Positions 63,467 to 64,000 of a DNA stretch of 64,000 nucleotides are shown here, piece by piece. The translations under genes were made by a program, and so were the position numbers. The notes under the pieces were generated by a model, which was given only the letters and a program-made list of their open reading frames with translations, had not been told where the DNA came from and did no database searches. The stretch is from Axinella damicornis (lineage: Eukaryota; Porifera; Demospongiae; Axinellida; Axinellidae). Where the stretch lies: assembly GCA_963931865.1 (NCBI GenBank), contig OZ007516.1:6731897-6795896 (forward strand), given 5' to 3'. Each line of letters opens with the position of its first letter. The first letter of the stretch is position 1.

Positions 63467-64000
63467 CTACAGAGAAGAGGTCAATACACTCACTGATACA
63501 TGGCTGAAAGGTGAACTGGAATATTGCAGTACTGATGCAAGATGTCGGGGCCCAATAATCGTTGGAATGGAGGTCATTTTGGGGGCAAGCCTGAGTAAGA
63601 CATGCAGTCATGACACTGAACACAACGAGCCACGCATGGGTCTCAGACTACAGTCACATCAAACTATACACTATCCACAACACAGGGAGTGCATGAGTCG
63701 ACAGCTGAAGCAGATGTAGCCTCGTTCCTAGGCCGCGTGGGAACGAGGCTAAAGCAGACCATCCCATCACGTATGGTGTTGTGTACACACCCAGCCCACC
63801 ATACACTCAGCAGGATAGATGGCCTAGACATTCAACAGCAGATTAAAACGCCTTGGGAGACTGAAGTATCTGTGTTGCTCCAATTTCTTTTGCTACTCGT
63901 CTTCACAATACTCTTTCTCGCAAAGACCCACTGAAGTCACTGATGAATGGACGGCATATGACAGCTGAAAGCACTCTTGCGACGGCATGGACAGCTGAAA
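63467..64000. other. Window right edge: intronic or upstream sequence of the TIR gene
   Basis: Contains the palindrome 63717-63751 and a duplicated phrase tttcagctgtccatgccgtc / tttcagctgtcatatgccgt on the - strand at 63939-64000. I could not place a coding exon with the required phase 1 here. Confidence 0.5.

Overview
This window is nuclear DNA from an animal. Genes are split into many short exons with GT-AG introns, there are no operons, and short inverted-repeat elements and degenerate retroelements are everywhere. The gene set is metazoan: a CYP39A1-type P450, LSM10 of the U7 snRNP, methionine synthase reductase, NACA, and a TIR protein with the animal SxWCxxE box. The divergent but clearly alignable proteins and the ubiquitous palindromic TAGCCTCGTTCCCAG repeats fit an early-branching marine animal, most likely a demosponge. 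The species is not determinable from the sequence, and the sponge call is an inference.

Layout. (1) 1-6691, + strand: 3' part of a PH-domain protein with a C-terminal series of about 50-residue repeats. (2) 6692-8237: convergent gap holding a 39-nt minisatellite of about 19 copies. (3) 8238-17119, - strand: a complete 13-exon CYP39A1-like oxysterol 7-alpha-hydroxylase, 510 aa. (4) 17532-20917, - strand: NACA, complete except for the exon carrying the start codon. (5) 24136-26506, - strand: LSM10, 5 exons, 137 aa. (6) 26591-58947, + strand: methionine synthase reductase (MTRR), 16 exons, 785 aa, whose start codon lies only 84 bp from that of LSM10. (7) 60390 to beyond the right end, - strand: C-terminal TIR-domain gene. 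Splice phases were followed through every junction of these six genes; all reading frames close.

MTRR introns 2 (about 14.3 kb) and 3 (about 7 kb) hold most of the accessory DNA. Intron 2 carries two copies of a degenerate BEL/Pao-like fragment. Next to one copy is an intact orphan exon coding for a MAP-kinase-phosphatase rhodanese domain. The intron also holds two tandem homeobox pieces (helices 2-3, one ending in a perfect splice donor) and an array of about 0.6-0.9 kb segmental repeats. Intron 3 carries gypsy integrase, PIF1-type helicase plus TTF/hAT-like zinc finger, and LINE reverse-transcriptase remnants. This looks like an intron acting as a sink for transposons and captured gene pieces.

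Functionally the neighbours are unrelated housekeeping and metabolic genes: cobalamin/methionine reactivation (MTRR), histone pre-mRNA 3' processing (LSM10), co-translational protein sorting (NACA), sterol oxidation (CYP39A1) and innate immune-type signalling (TIR). The only clear physical coupling is the LSM10/MTRR head-to-head promoter.
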